In this document: in pieces, positions 8,694 to 18,187 of the stretch
Numbering within the stretch: position 1 is the stretch's first letter
How the letters are laid out: each line of letters starts with the position of its first letter
Origin: Candidatus Gastranaerophilales bacterium
Lineage (GTDB): Bacteria > Cyanobacteriota > Vampirovibrionia > Gastranaerophilales > Gastranaerophilaceae
DNA length: 64,000 nt
NCBI GenBank assembly: GCA_944325785.1
Contig: CALVBN010000005.1
Span: 62,001 to 126,000, forward strand
Direction of reading: 5' to 3'
Notes under the pieces: model-generated
Seen by the model: the letters and a program-made list of their open reading frames with translations, nothing else
What the model was told of the DNA's origin: nothing
Databases searched by the model: none
Position numbers and translations under genes: made by a program

Positions 8694-11297
8694 ATGAAGC
8701 ATTTTAAGAAGAGAACGCTCGCTTTGGTTCTGGCTTCAGTTGTTACGGTAGTCGGGGCTTTCGGCGCAGAAAATTATAAAAACAGTTTGATGTCGCTTAA
8801 ATTTGAAAGCGGAGCTAACGGCGCCGTTAATATGACTCTTCTTACAAAACGAAACTACGAACAGACTATCACCCCCGTTAAAAAAGATTCAAGCACATAT
8901 GTAATTATGCTTCCTGAAACAAACAGCCAGATGCCATCATCCCCTGTGATTGCAGGGAATGTGGAAAGTGTTGATATCAAGACTATGCCCTATACAACTA
9001 ACAGCAAAGGGTACACAAAGATTACAATCACAACAGTTCCCAATACATTATTAAATGCAAAAAAAGCTGTTTATATTCCGGAAAAAGAAGCCCCTGCACA
9101 AATTTCCGATACAAAACAAACAGAAACAGCAGAAGAGTCTTTGCAGACCGTTGAAAAAAATATTCAGCCAGTTCAAAGCAAGGTCTATTCCAGAGACAGT
9201 GTAAATCAAACAGCACCTGCGGATATTAATAAAAGTATAAAACAGTTTAAAACAACCCGTCCGCCTGCAAAAAAAGCCCCTAAAACTTCTTTGTCACAGC
9301 CTGTGCAGACGACTGCTGCGGAACAGACGCCGGATAGCATGACCGATACAATGCAGACAACAAATTCAAACGAAATAGTACTAATTTTGCTTGGAGTTTT
9401 CTTTGTTCTTGTAACGAGCGTTTATTTCTTTATCAAAGCAAAGAATAAGATGGCGGAAGTTTTGGGAGAACAGCCGGATTTCAGTATTGATGATGAACCT
9501 GCAAAAAAGAAAAAAGAAAAAAAGCAGGAGAAAAAACAAAAAATACGCAGTACAATACGCGCTCTTGATAAAATGTACTCTAAACCGGTTAAAATGCCAG
9601 TAAGCCAGCTGGAAGCAGAGCCTTCTGTTCCTGCAGAAACACCTGTTAAGCCATCAGAGCCGCAGGAAGAAAAAGTCATTGTCGATTTGGATGAACTTTT
9701 CAATGAAACAACAAAAAAAGAGCCGGAAGAAGATAATGAAGAAAACAGCGCCTTAGAGGATTTCTTGAGTGCATTTTCTTTTACTGATGAAGAGGAAGAA
9801 GAAAAAAATCCGCCTCCAGAAGAGGAAACTTTTGATGAAGAACTTTATAATAAATATATTAATGATAACAATCTGCGCTTTACAAAAACGGATTTAGAAA
9901 GAATTGAACAGCTTCTTAATATGGAAATAAGCGATGATACAATGCGTAATCTTGATAAATTCATGGTTACAAATCCTGTTGAGAAGAAGCCGTCGCGTAC
10001 AGAAATCTTAGAAAATTTTGTAACATCATATACAGTTAAACAAAACATAAGTTTTACCAAAGACGACATTGATGCTTTATATAAACTTATAAGTGTTGAG
10101 ATAGACAATGATTTCATAACCGACTTGCGAACAAATCCGGAACGCTTAGAAGAAATGCAGAAAGAAATTGCAAAACAGAAATCCAAGCCTCATAAAACTT
10201 CTGAAATGCTTACATTAAACGTAAAAGACATGCTTCCGGACTTGTCAGAAGCTCTTAAGAAGCAGGGGGGCAGAAGAATAGAATCAGAAGTAAGACCGCA
10301 GGTTGTTTATTACAGCGAAGGGTATGATGTCAGCACAATTTCTCTGAAAGACCAGCTTCCGGATTTATCAAAAGAGATTAACAACGAGGAAGCGTATATC
10401 TCAAGACCTTCTGACGAAATTGAATATGCAGAATCCGGATATGATGTCGCAAAAATGTCTGTATCTAATATGTTGCCGGATTTAAGAGATGTTCTTGCGA
10501 ATCCGGAAAAATATGAAGAACAAGAAGAAGCCCCCGCTCAGGCAGATGAAGAAGCTCTTCTGCGGAATATTGCGAATGTACAGTTTAAACCTTTCTATGA
10601 AGAAGAAAATGAAGTTTCAGAAAGCAGTGAACCCGCTCCGACGGTTTCCGACATGCAGGAAGAGTTCAGCAAACTGGACGGCGACTTTGAAATTATTGAT
10701 ACGGATGAGGCATATGAGCAGACCGATTCTAACCAGGATGATATAAATGATTTTGAATCTCTGTTTGATACCAGCTATGTTGATTTTGATGCGCCTCCGA
10801 CTCAGCCTTCTGAAATCATAGAGCCGGAAGCTAAACAGACAAATGAAGTTCCTAAAATACAAAAACCCCGGGATGAAGAAACCGATAAACTGCTTCAATT
10901 TATTGCAGAAAAACAGACCAAACGCGAAAATAAAAAAGCTCCGGAAAATTCAGTACAGACTCCGCCTCCCAAACCTCAAGAACAACCGCACCCACAAGGA
11001 CCTTTGGTATGTTCTATTGACGGCGTGAAATATCCTGTTTTGGATAAAGCAGACTTTGGCGGGGACAGAGGATGCTGTCTTATAAAAGACGGCGAAAGCT
11101 ATTGGGTTGCAGGGTTTATTGCTCAAAAATATTTTAAAATCAAAAAATACGATACTCTTAAAACCGAAAAGATACAGGCAAGAATCAGCGAAAAACTTCC
11201 GGATGGCACTCTGCGCTATATTATAAGATTAGGTGCGCACAAGTTTATACTGAATGTCAGCGGAAACAGCATGGAGTATGTAATGGATTTATGCTGA
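8694..11297 (+). CDS. Large acidic membrane-anchored protein, function unknown
   Basis: 867 aa, not recognised as a named family. Signal-like N-terminus (residues 1-25), an outside region to about 225 whose beta-rich first 100 residues resemble an AMIN-type domain only loosely, one membrane segment at about 228-247 (IVLILLGVFFVLVTSVYFFI), then a long acidic, proline- and lysine-rich cytoplasmic part. Within this are three spaced copies of a short motif: VKDMLPDLSEAL (near 510), LKDQLPDLSKEI (near 553) and VSNMLPDLRDVL (near 592). The last 100 residues look folded (SIDGVKYPVLDKADFGG). Its 3' end overlaps the lipoprotein gene by 7 nt. The architecture recalls polar-organiser or pilus-assembly scaffolds such as FimV, but that is a guess from shape alone. 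Confidence 0.75.
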   Translation: MKHFKKRTLALVLASVVTVVGAFGAENYKNSLMSLKFESGANGAVNMTLLTKRNYEQTITPVKKDSSTYVIMLPETNSQMPSSPVIAGNVESVDIKTMPYTTNSKGYTKITITTVPNTLLNAKKAVYIPEKEAPAQISDTKQTETAEESLQTVEKNIQPVQSKVYSRDSVNQTAPADINKSIKQFKTTRPPAKKAPKTSLSQPVQTTAAEQTPDSMTDTMQTTNSNEIVLILLGVFFVLVTSVYFFIKAKNKMAEVLGEQPDFSIDDEPAKKKKEKKQEKKQKIRSTIRALDKMYSKPVKMPVSQLEAEPSVPAETPVKPSEPQEEKVIVDLDELFNETTKKEPEEDNEENSALEDFLSAFSFTDEEEEEKNPPPEEETFDEELYNKYINDNNLRFTKTDLERIEQLLNMEISDDTMRNLDKFMVTNPVEKKPSRTEILENFVTSYTVKQNISFTKDDIDALYKLISVEIDNDFITDLRTNPERLEEMQKEIAKQKSKPHKTSEMLTLNVKDMLPDLSEALKKQGGRRIESEVRPQVVYYSEGYDVSTISLKDQLPDLSKEINNEEAYISRPSDEIEYAESGYDVAKMSVSNMLPDLRDVLANPEKYEEQEEAPAQADEEALLRNIANVQFKPFYEEENEVSESSEPAPTVSDMQEEFSKLDGDFEIIDTDEAYEQTDSNQDDINDFESLFDTSYVDFDAPPTQPSEIIEPEAKQTNEVPKIQKPRDEETDKLLQFIAEKQTKRENKKAPENSVQTPPPKPQEQPHPQGPLVCSIDGVKYPVLDKADFGGDRGCCLIKDGESYWVAGFIAQKYFKIKKYDTLKTEKIQARISEKLPDGTLRYIIRLGAHKFILNVSGNSMEYVMDLC

Positions 11298-12304
11298 AAA
11301 AACTGCTGATATTAGTTTTACTGCCGTTTTTTCTATGTTCCTGCACGAACCGGCATGAAAATGAGATAGTTTTTTCTTCCTGGGGTTCGGTGACTGAAGT
11401 TAAAATAATCAAGCAGATAATCAGTGATTTTGAAAAGGAAAATCCGGATATTAAAGTCAGCTTTATGCATATTCCACAGAATTATTTTCAGAAGCTTCAT
11501 CTGCTTTTTGCATCAAATCAAGCTCCTGACCTGCTTTTTATAAACAATTTGTATCTGCCCGTATATGCTGAGCATCTGGAAGATTTGAGCAGTTATATAA
11601 ATTCTTCTGAATTTTATCCGCAGAGTATTGAAGCTTTAAGTGCAGATAATAAAATTCTTGCAATCCCGCGCGATGTTTCGGTTCTCCTGCTTTACAGGAA
11701 CAAGGCTCTGACACAGAAGACGCCTGAAAATATGGAAGATTTTCTGAATGCGGTAAAGGGTATAAAGCCGTACGGAGTAAGCTGGGAGCCGGATTTATAT
11801 TTTATGCTTCCTTATGTAATAACTTTAGGCGATGATTTTCATACTCCTAAAAAATCCCTTGTATTTTATAAAAATCTTGCAGGCAGTTATGCTCCTGCGC
11901 CTTATCAGACCGGAAGCTCTACTCAAGCGCAGATGTTTCTTGACGGAAAAACAGGATTTTATTTGTCCGGCAGATGGATGTATCCTAAAATCAGCGAGAA
12001 GGCAAATTTTGACTGGGATGTGATAACATTCCCCGGCACGGTTTCCTTGGATGCTTCGGGGTGGGCTGTATCTAAAAATTCAAAACACAAAAAAGAAGCT
12101 TTAAAACTGGCTGAATATCTTTCATCTCCAGCCGGAAGCGAATATTTTCTTCAAACAGGCTTGATTGTTCCTGCCAGAAAAGAAACAGCACAAAAGATTG
12201 ATAACAAAGTCTTTTTAGATGCAGTTTCAAAATCCAGAGTTTTAAAATTTGATAAAGGGTACAAAAAACTTGCGGATAAAATAAATAAAGAATTGTCTAA
12301 TTAG
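11291..12304 (+). CDS. Extracellular solute-binding lipoprotein (sugar ABC-transporter type)
   Basis: 337 aa. Signal peptide with lipobox LCSC, acylated cysteine probably C18. The mature part follows the family 1 solute-binding pattern: IVFSSWGSVTEVKIIKQIIS at the start, FEKENPDIKVSF, APDLLFIN, then GWAVSKNSKHKKEALKLAEY near the end. Such proteins deliver sugars or oligosaccharides to an ABC permease, but no permease or ATPase gene is next to it, so the partner is elsewhere or it serves as a sensor. ATG overlaps the preceding gene by 7 nt. Confidence 0.85.
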   Translation: MLKKLLILVLLPFFLCSCTNRHENEIVFSSWGSVTEVKIIKQIISDFEKENPDIKVSFMHIPQNYFQKLHLLFASNQAPDLLFINNLYLPVYAEHLEDLSSYINSSEFYPQSIEALSADNKILAIPRDVSVLLLYRNKALTQKTPENMEDFLNAVKGIKPYGVSWEPDLYFMLPYVITLGDDFHTPKKSLVFYKNLAGSYAPAPYQTGSSTQAQMFLDGKTGFYLSGRWMYPKISEKANFDWDVITFPGTVSLDASGWAVSKNSKHKKEALKLAEYLSSPAGSEYFLQTGLIVPARKETAQKIDNKVFLDAVSKSRVLKFDKGYKKLADKINKELSN

Positions 12305-12342
12305 GATATTTATGCTATCTTAAAACGAGTTAGGAGTATGAT

Positions 12343-13068
12343 ATGGATAGAAACGTAATTTGTATAAAATGGGGAACAAAATTCGGTCCGGAATATGTTA
12401 ACAAGTTATACCGGATGGTTGAGAAAAACTTAACTCTTCCTCACAGATTTGTATGTTTTACCGACAATGCGGAAGGTATAGTTGAAGGTGTTGAAATACG
12501 CCCGCTTCCGGAGCTTAATGACGAAGGAATTCCGGATAGAATGTGGAAAAAACTCGGGCTTTTTGCAAATCCGCTTGCTGATTTGAAAGGCACCGTGCTG
12601 TTTCTGGATTTGGATATTATTATAAGAAGCTCTCTAGATCCGTTTTTTGAAGTCGAAGGAAGTTTTCTAATCTCCAAGGATTATGACTTCCCGCATGATA
12701 TTATCGGAAACTCGTCAGTTTTCCGTTTTGAAGCCGGCAAGCATCCGGAAATTATTGAACATTTCTACCAGGAAGGAAAAACAATAAGGGACAGATATAA
12801 AAATGAACAGGCGTTTTTATCATACGAAATGGACAGAAAAGGTTTGTTAAAATACTGGCCGAAAGACTGGGTTGTAAGTTTTAAACGCCAATGCCTGCAT
12901 AAATTCCCGCTATGCTGGTTTAAAGTGCCGAGAGATCCGGAGGAGGCAAAAATCTTGATTTTCCACGGCAAACCGACTCCTGAACAGGCTTATAAAGGTT
13001 ATTTCGGAAAATGCGGATTCAGATATATTAAGCCGACAAAGTGGCTTGATAAGTACTGGCAGGTATAA
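12343..13068 (+). CDS. GT-A fold glycosyltransferase-like protein
   Basis: 241 aa. RFVCFTDNAEG followed by LFLDLDIII (residues 86-94) gives the DxD-type nucleotide-sugar/metal site seen in family 8-like glycosyltransferases. WKKLGLF just before it and FHGKPTP near the end also fit that group. Substrate unknown. Strong ribosome site (AGGAG, 6 nt before ATG). Followed by a clear terminator, so it closes this transcription unit. Confidence 0.8.
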   Translation: MDRNVICIKWGTKFGPEYVNKLYRMVEKNLTLPHRFVCFTDNAEGIVEGVEIRPLPELNDEGIPDRMWKKLGLFANPLADLKGTVLFLDLDIIIRSSLDPFFEVEGSFLISKDYDFPHDIIGNSSVFRFEAGKHPEIIEHFYQEGKTIRDRYKNEQAFLSYEMDRKGLLKYWPKDWVVSFKRQCLHKFPLCWFKVPRDPEEAKILIFHGKPTPEQAYKGYFGKCGFRYIKPTKWLDKYWQV

Positions 13069-13084
13069 AGCTTGATTTTAATAT

Positions 13085-13120
13085 AAAAGGTGGAAAACTC
13101 GTTTGAGTTTTCCACCTTTT
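13085..13120 (+). terminator. Rho-independent terminator
   Basis: Perfect 16-bp stem (AAAAGGTGGAAAACTC with its complement) with a GTTT loop, followed by a T-rich run. Ends the glycosyltransferase unit and separates it from rel. Confidence 0.9.
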
Positions 13121-13166
13121 GTTTATTTCTTCTGTTTTGCCGGCACAATTCCCTCTATCCCCCCCC

Positions 13167-13195
13167 TTGAAAAATTGTGAAAAAAACACTATTAT
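13167..13195 (+). promoter_or_regulatory. Candidate rel promoter next to a C8 tract
   Basis: TTGAAA (13167-13172), 17-nt spacer, TATTAT (13190-13195). The ATG of rel is 10 nt after the -10 and has no ribosome site, so the mRNA would have almost no leader. Eight C residues (13159-13166) abut the -35. Confidence 0.5.
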
Positions 13196-13204
13196 AACTA
13201 TATA

Positions 13205-15421
13205 ATGGAACAGTTTGTAATAACATTTGATGAGATAAAAGCGCTTTTAGAAGAGCAAGAGTATCCCGAACAAGACATAGAAGAACTTGAGAAAGCTTTT
13301 GAGTTTGCCAAAAAACTTCATGCAGGTCAGTACAGGGTGTCAGAAGAGCCTTATATTATTCACCCGATGGAAGTTGTAAAGATATTAATCGGGCTTAGGG
13401 CAGACAAGCATACTCTTATGGCTGGTTTTTTGCATGATATTCTTGAGGATACTGATACAAAGCCGGAAGAGATTAAGGAACTTTTCGGCGAGGATGTGCT
13501 TAATCTTGTCCAGGGTGTTACAAAATTAGGCAAACTGCAGTTCAAATCGACGGAAGAAAGACAGGCAGAGAATTTCCGCAGAATGTTTATAGCTATGGCA
13601 AGCGATGTGAGGATTATTTTCTTAAAACTTGCTGACAGACTGCATAATATGCGCACCTTGAATTATATGACGCCTGCAAAACAGCAGAGAATAGCACAGG
13701 AAACTCTGGATATTTTTGCCCCGCTTGCAAACAGGCTCGGGGTTGGTAAAATTAAGGCTGAATTAGAGGATTTATCTCTAAAATACCTGCATCCGGACAA
13801 GTATTATGAAATTGCACAGCTCGTTTCCCAGAAAAAAGCCGAACGCGAAATGACGGTAAAGCTTTTAATAGACAAGATTTCCAAAGACGTTAAAGCAAGC
13901 GGAATAAATGCGCAGATAACAGGAAGGGCTAAGCATTATTTTAGTATTTATAATAAAATGCAGAGGCTGAATGTCGCTTTTCACGATTTATATGATATAA
14001 CGGCAGTACGCGTAATCGTTGATACGGAAAAAGAATGCTACGAAGTTCTCGGGCTTATTCACTCGCAGTTTAAACCTATTCCGGGCAGGTTTAAGGATTA
14101 TATTGCAATGCCTAAGGGCAACATGTATCAATCACTACATACATCGGTTATCGGCCCCAGACAGAAACCGCTTGAAGTTCAGATAAGAACCTGGGAAATG
14201 CATGAAATTGCAGAATACGGTATTGCGGCGCACTGGAGATATAAAGAGAAAGGCTCTAAAAAAGCAGATTCCGCAACCGATATAAAATTCTCATGGATGC
14301 GCAAATTGGTTGAATACAATAAAGAAACCAAAAATGCCGAGGACTTTGTAAACTCCGTAAAATTGGATTTGTTTTCCGATCAGGTTTTTGCATTTACACC
14401 CGGCGGCGATGTTATAGATTTACCGCGCGGAGCGACGCCGGTTGATTTTGCGTACCGTATTCACTCCGATGTGGGGCATAAAACCGTAGGCGCTTTGATT
14501 AACGGGCGTATTGCACAGCTTGATACGAAACTGAAAAACGGCGATATTGTAGAAATCATGACCTCAAAAGTTTCTGCACCGCGTCTTGACTGGCTTAATT
14601 TTGTTGTCACAAAACAGGCAGCTTCAAAAATAAGGCAATGGTACAAAAAGAATAAACGCGAAGACCATATTGAAATCGGAAAAGCAAACCTTGAGCATGA
14701 ACTTACTAAAACAGTCTTTGATGAGTACGTTAAAAACGGCGAGTTTGATAAAGTCGCTAAACAAATGAATTATGTAAGCGCGGATGATTTGTTTGCAGCG
14801 CTCGGCTACGGCGAAACCACTGTTAATAAAATAATAAACAGGCTGAGAAAACCGCAGAAACAGGAAGCACCGGTTCAGCACCGTCCGAGAAAAGCTTCTG
14901 AAAAAGACATTGTCGGTCTTGAAGGACTCTTGTACTCATTTGCAAGATGCTGTTCTCCGATACCTGGTGAGCCTATTGTCGGCGTCGTAACACGTTCAAA
15001 AGGCGTAACGGTTCACAGACTGGACTGCAAAACCCTTGAAAATATCCCTGTTGAACGCCTAATTGATATTCATTGGTCAGGAAACAACACCAACAAGACA
15101 TACAGCACTACTATCCGTATTGAAACTGCAGAAAAAATGGGACTTCTTAAAGATGTTATCGGAATCGTTTCGGATAACAATACAAATATCACTTCTGCCA
15201 ACGTTAAGTCAAAAGGGCGGGTAGGTATAATAGAACTCGGCATAGAGCTTGATAATATTGATACTTTAAGAAAAGTTATGACAGCGCTCCAGTCAATGCC
15301 GGATGTATTCAGCGTAAAAAGAATTCAAACTTCATATAGCCAGTCCCCTCAGCAGTTCACTAAGAAGAATAACAAGAAAAATAACAGCAAGAAACATAAG
15401 AAAGTTTCAAGCGAGGACTAA
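13205..15421 (+). CDS. rel: Bifunctional (p)ppGpp synthetase/hydrolase
   Basis: 738 aa RelA/SpoT homologue controlling the stringent response. Hydrolase (HD) domain with H53, H77/D78 (FLHDILEDTD), so hydrolysis is expected. Synthetase domain with GRAKHYFSIYNK (near 240), DLYDITAVRVIV, and RFKDYIAMPKGNMYQSLHT starting at 295; RFKD rather than the EFDD of enterobacterial RelA marks the bifunctional class. TGS domain at about 400-460, the RCCSPIPG segment near 580, and a C-terminal ACT domain at about 640-715. The lysine/asparagine-rich tail is unusual but harmless. Monocistronic, tail to tail with the next gene (3-nt gap), which encodes a second RelA/SpoT-fold protein. Confidence 0.97.
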   Translation: MEQFVITFDEIKALLEEQEYPEQDIEELEKAFEFAKKLHAGQYRVSEEPYIIHPMEVVKILIGLRADKHTLMAGFLHDILEDTDTKPEEIKELFGEDVLNLVQGVTKLGKLQFKSTEERQAENFRRMFIAMASDVRIIFLKLADRLHNMRTLNYMTPAKQQRIAQETLDIFAPLANRLGVGKIKAELEDLSLKYLHPDKYYEIAQLVSQKKAEREMTVKLLIDKISKDVKASGINAQITGRAKHYFSIYNKMQRLNVAFHDLYDITAVRVIVDTEKECYEVLGLIHSQFKPIPGRFKDYIAMPKGNMYQSLHTSVIGPRQKPLEVQIRTWEMHEIAEYGIAAHWRYKEKGSKKADSATDIKFSWMRKLVEYNKETKNAEDFVNSVKLDLFSDQVFAFTPGGDVIDLPRGATPVDFAYRIHSDVGHKTVGALINGRIAQLDTKLKNGDIVEIMTSKVSAPRLDWLNFVVTKQAASKIRQWYKKNKREDHIEIGKANLEHELTKTVFDEYVKNGEFDKVAKQMNYVSADDLFAALGYGETTVNKIINRLRKPQKQEAPVQHRPRKASEKDIVGLEGLLYSFARCCSPIPGEPIVGVVTRSKGVTVHRLDCKTLENIPVERLIDIHWSGNNTNKTYSTTIRIETAEKMGLLKDVIGIVSDNNTNITSANVKSKGRVGIIELGIELDNIDTLRKVMTALQSMPDVFSVKRIQTSYSQSPQQFTKKNNKKNNSKKHKKVSSED

Positions 15422-15424
15422 CCG

Positions 15425-16633
15425 CTAGCTTTTAGATGTTTTCTTCTCTGCAGTTTTTGCGGTTTTAGGCGTCTTAACTGCTTGTGAAGAATTTACCACC
15501 TTCTTTTTCTTTCCGCGCTGTAAGATTTTATTTAGGTTATTAAAATCGTAGTCATCTGATGAAAGTTTGTATTTGATTTCAATATCAGAAGGGAATAACT
15601 TCTTCATAAGCGGAAAGAAAGCTTCCGTTTTTTTCTTACGGCTGTACGGGCGAGGTTCTTTGTCTCTCTGAACAAGGAAAACTTGCCCCCTGTATTCGTT
15701 GAGAACTGCCTTTGCATTTTCAACTATTTCTTGTGCGTTAGGCTCTTCCTCAAAGAAATTCTTGTTAGCAAACGGCTCAAAAAGTTTATCAAATTCCGGA
15801 TTGCTGTCTGCAGAATTTTTCCCGTTCAGCTTTTTCCATACAATGTCATCTATGTGTTTTGCTTCATTAACGTTATTGCCTAATACCTGAAGTTCAAATG
15901 TTGCAGGGTTTTTCCCCGGAAGTCTGAAAAGGAAGTGAATGGCACAATAATTTGCATCAGTAAAATCATCGTCCAGATGTTTTTTTACTTTCTGTTTTTT
16001 ACCGCCTTTTTTCCACACGTCATTTTGAATATCAGCCATTTTATTCAAAAATTCAATAGAGGCGTAGTCATACTTGCCGGCTTCGCGATCCAGCAGCCCT
16101 TTAACTTTCATCGGACGTTTATTTTCAATCTCCAGCAGTTCAACCTTGCCGGATTTAATAAGCGGAATAAAACGGTCAAGCACAGCATCAACTCTGGCCT
16201 TATTTGATTCCCGCAGAACGAGCTTTGCACCGATTAAATCTGTCATATGTTCTACTATTTCATCAATACTTATCCACTTCCGGCTACCGGTCTTTTCCGC
16301 AATGGATGTGTCTGATTTTAATCTGTGACTTACTTCCGTAAGAGGATTTTTAGGGTATTTCTCATTGGCTATTAAATCATTAAATGTATTATCAATAAAC
16401 GTAAAAACTCTTTTAGCCGGTGCCTGCAGCCTTTTCCGCACAGTTCTTGCAGTTTTTTTGCTTACTTCCCAAGTTTTATCAGCTCCTTTTGGAGTAGCTT
16501 TAAAGCTTACGGCATCGCGGCTTAGCGGAGATGTCATTTTTAAGCCGAAAAATGGGCGGTTTTCGAAATTTTGTTTTCTTGCTTCATAATTTTGGGGTAA
16601 TAATCTAAGCCCTGCTATAGACTGGATGTTCAT
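15425..16633 (-). CDS. Diverged stand-alone RelA/SpoT-type nucleotidyltransferase
   Basis: 402 aa. Residues 100-275 align with the synthetase domain of the neighbouring Rel: SHRLKSDTSIAEK (R104, K106, S110, K114) matches GRAKHYFSIYNK with identical spacing; DLIGAKLVL (D132) matches DITAVRVIV; YCAIH (Y229, H233) matches YQSLH; FELQV (E247, Q249) matches LEVQI. These are the residues used for ATP, guanine and catalysis in RelA/SpoT enzymes. HD, TGS and ACT domains are missing. The N-terminal 50 residues are a lineage-type leader ending in AVSFKA; the last 100 are basic. It could be a small alarmone synthetase, a toxic alarmone or tRNA-CCA pyrophosphokinase, or a repurposed fold. No antitoxin-like gene adjoins it. 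SD not obvious. Confidence 0.72.
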   Translation of the reverse strand: MNIQSIAGLRLLPQNYEARKQNFENRPFFGLKMTSPLSRDAVSFKATPKGADKTWEVSKKTARTVRKRLQAPAKRVFTFIDNTFNDLIANEKYPKNPLTEVSHRLKSDTSIAEKTGSRKWISIDEIVEHMTDLIGAKLVLRESNKARVDAVLDRFIPLIKSGKVELLEIENKRPMKVKGLLDREAGKYDYASIEFLNKMADIQNDVWKKGGKKQKVKKHLDDDFTDANYCAIHFLFRLPGKNPATFELQVLGNNVNEAKHIDDIVWKKLNGKNSADSNPEFDKLFEPFANKNFFEEEPNAQEIVENAKAVLNEYRGQVFLVQRDKEPRPYSRKKKTEAFFPLMKKLFPSDIEIKYKLSSDDYDFNNLNKILQRGKKKKVVNSSQAVKTPKTAKTAEKKTSKS

Positions 16634-16721
16634 ATTTTATTCTGCCTTCCTTATTTAGTTTCTGCAAATATGCTAAAACTGCTCAAGATTAAAATTTGCT
16701 CAATTTTGAAGAAATGTAAAT

Positions 16722-17402
16722 TTAGACAAGCGCTTCTTCTCGCAAGCAATCTTCAATTCTATTCTCAAACCCTGTAAATTCGCAAATCTGCCTAGCCCAT
16801 TCTCTGATAATTTCGTTTTCATCAAGGGTGTAAGGAATCGGTTTCCCTATTTTAACGGTTATATGTTTTTCAAAAAGTTTTTTTGCATAGCCGTCGAAGC
16901 CGCAAATACCGACAGGTACGATATCAGCCTGAAATTTTTTAGCAAACAAAATAAATCCTTTATGTACGCTGCTTATAACAGGTTCTTTTACAATTTTCCC
17001 TTGAGGGAAAATTCCTAGTGCCCAGCTTGTGTTGAATATAGATTTTACAGTTTTAAATGTTGCTATCTCTGGTTTTTCACGGTTCACGGCAAATGCACCT
17101 AATATGTGTACTAAAAATCTTAAAAGCTTATCATCATCGTGAAATAATTCTTGTTTTGCCATATATGCAATATTCTTCCACGCTGCAAGAGAAATTAAAG
17201 GAGGATCTATATAAGAAACATGATTACCGGCATATATAACCTGAGAGCTTTTAGGAACATTCTCGCGCCCTTCAATTTTGACATTGTACATGAGTTTTGT
17301 AATAGGATAAACAACCGTCAAAAGAAAGAACATGTAAAAAACTGTTCTAAAAAAATTATAATCTTTTTCAGTTCTTCTGTTGTAATTTTTTTCAGTCGTC
17401 AT
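16722..17402 (-). CDS. 1-acylglycerol-3-phosphate acyltransferase-like protein (PlsC family, copy 1)
   Basis: 226 aa. Acyltransferase motif I GNHVSYIDPP (H and D four residues apart), a conserved LGAFAVNR block and the substrate block IFPQGK. One N-terminal membrane segment (about 18-40). Attaches an acyl chain to lysophosphatidate in phospholipid synthesis. In the second motif the usual E-G-T is Q-G-K, a drift also partly seen in its neighbour, so substrate preference may differ. Lies 24 nt downstream of a paralogue, in the same direction. Confidence 0.85.
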   Translation of the reverse strand: MTTEKNYNRRTEKDYNFFRTVFYMFFLLTVVYPITKLMYNVKIEGRENVPKSSQVIYAGNHVSYIDPPLISLAAWKNIAYMAKQELFHDDDKLLRFLVHILGAFAVNREKPEIATFKTVKSIFNTSWALGIFPQGKIVKEPVISSVHKGFILFAKKFQADIVPVGICGFDGYAKKLFEKHITVKIGKPIPYTLDENEIIREWARQICEFTGFENRIEDCLREEALV

Positions 17403-17426
17403 CCTTTTTACTTCCAGCCTCTTAAA

Positions 17427-18104
17427 TTAAATCGATGCATGTTCTCTATTATACTTGAAACCTGTTAAATTTTGAATAGCCATCCCCCAGTCTTCTACCA
17501 TATCTTCTACATTTTCGGAATACGGTATAACTTTTCCGATTCTGACTATTATCTTACCTGTAAACGGAACCCTCTTGACTTCCTGCGTTCCCGTAATTCC
17601 GACCGGCAGAATTCCACATTTTGTACTTTTTGCAAGAGATGCAAAACCTTTTGTTATATTGCTTATTTCGCCAGGTTCCTGTCTTGTTCCCTGCGGAAAA
17701 ATTCCAAGCACCCATCCGGTCTCTTTTATCGTTTTAACTGTTTTAATTGTTGACACTCCGAGCTTTTCTCTATCAACGGCAAAAGCCCCAAGCCAGTTAA
17801 GCCACCAGCGCATAAAAGGATTTTCAAACAATTCTTTTTTTGCCATATATGCAATGCCTTTATTTATTACTGCACATACAAGCGGAGGATCAAGTGTAGA
17901 TAAGTGATTTGCAGCAATTATAAAATCATTGCCTTCAGGTATATTTTCCCGCCCATAAACTTCAAGTCTATATACGAGCTTAAATCTTATCATATAAAAT
18001 ATATGGGTAACTATAAATAAAAATATTCTTCTCCAAATGTTATAGAATTCGGGTTCTCTCAACGAATACTTATTTCCATTTGTTTTTTTAGTATCATGTG
18101 ACAT
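17427..18104 (-). CDS. 1-acylglycerol-3-phosphate acyltransferase-like protein (PlsC family, copy 2)
   Basis: 225 aa from the ATG at 18104, chosen because AAGGGG lies 8 nt upstream; an in-frame ATG at 18131 has no ribosome site. Motifs: ANHLSTLDPP, LGAFAVDREK, IFPQGTRQ. Closer to standard PlsC than copy 1. The two are clear tandem duplicates with the same order of motifs and probably one operon. Confidence 0.87.
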   Translation of the reverse strand: MSHDTKKTNGNKYSLREPEFYNIWRRIFLFIVTHIFYMIRFKLVYRLEVYGRENIPEGNDFIIAANHLSTLDPPLVCAVINKGIAYMAKKELFENPFMRWWLNWLGAFAVDREKLGVSTIKTVKTIKETGWVLGIFPQGTRQEPGEISNITKGFASLAKSTKCGILPVGITGTQEVKRVPFTGKIIVRIGKVIPYSENVEDMVEDWGMAIQNLTGFKYNREHASI

Positions 18105-18187
18105 AATAAATCCCCTTGCCAATGATAACATTATACAATAAATATATGTTTAAAAATAGTAAAAGCGGACAGTTTTTCAATAAGCCT

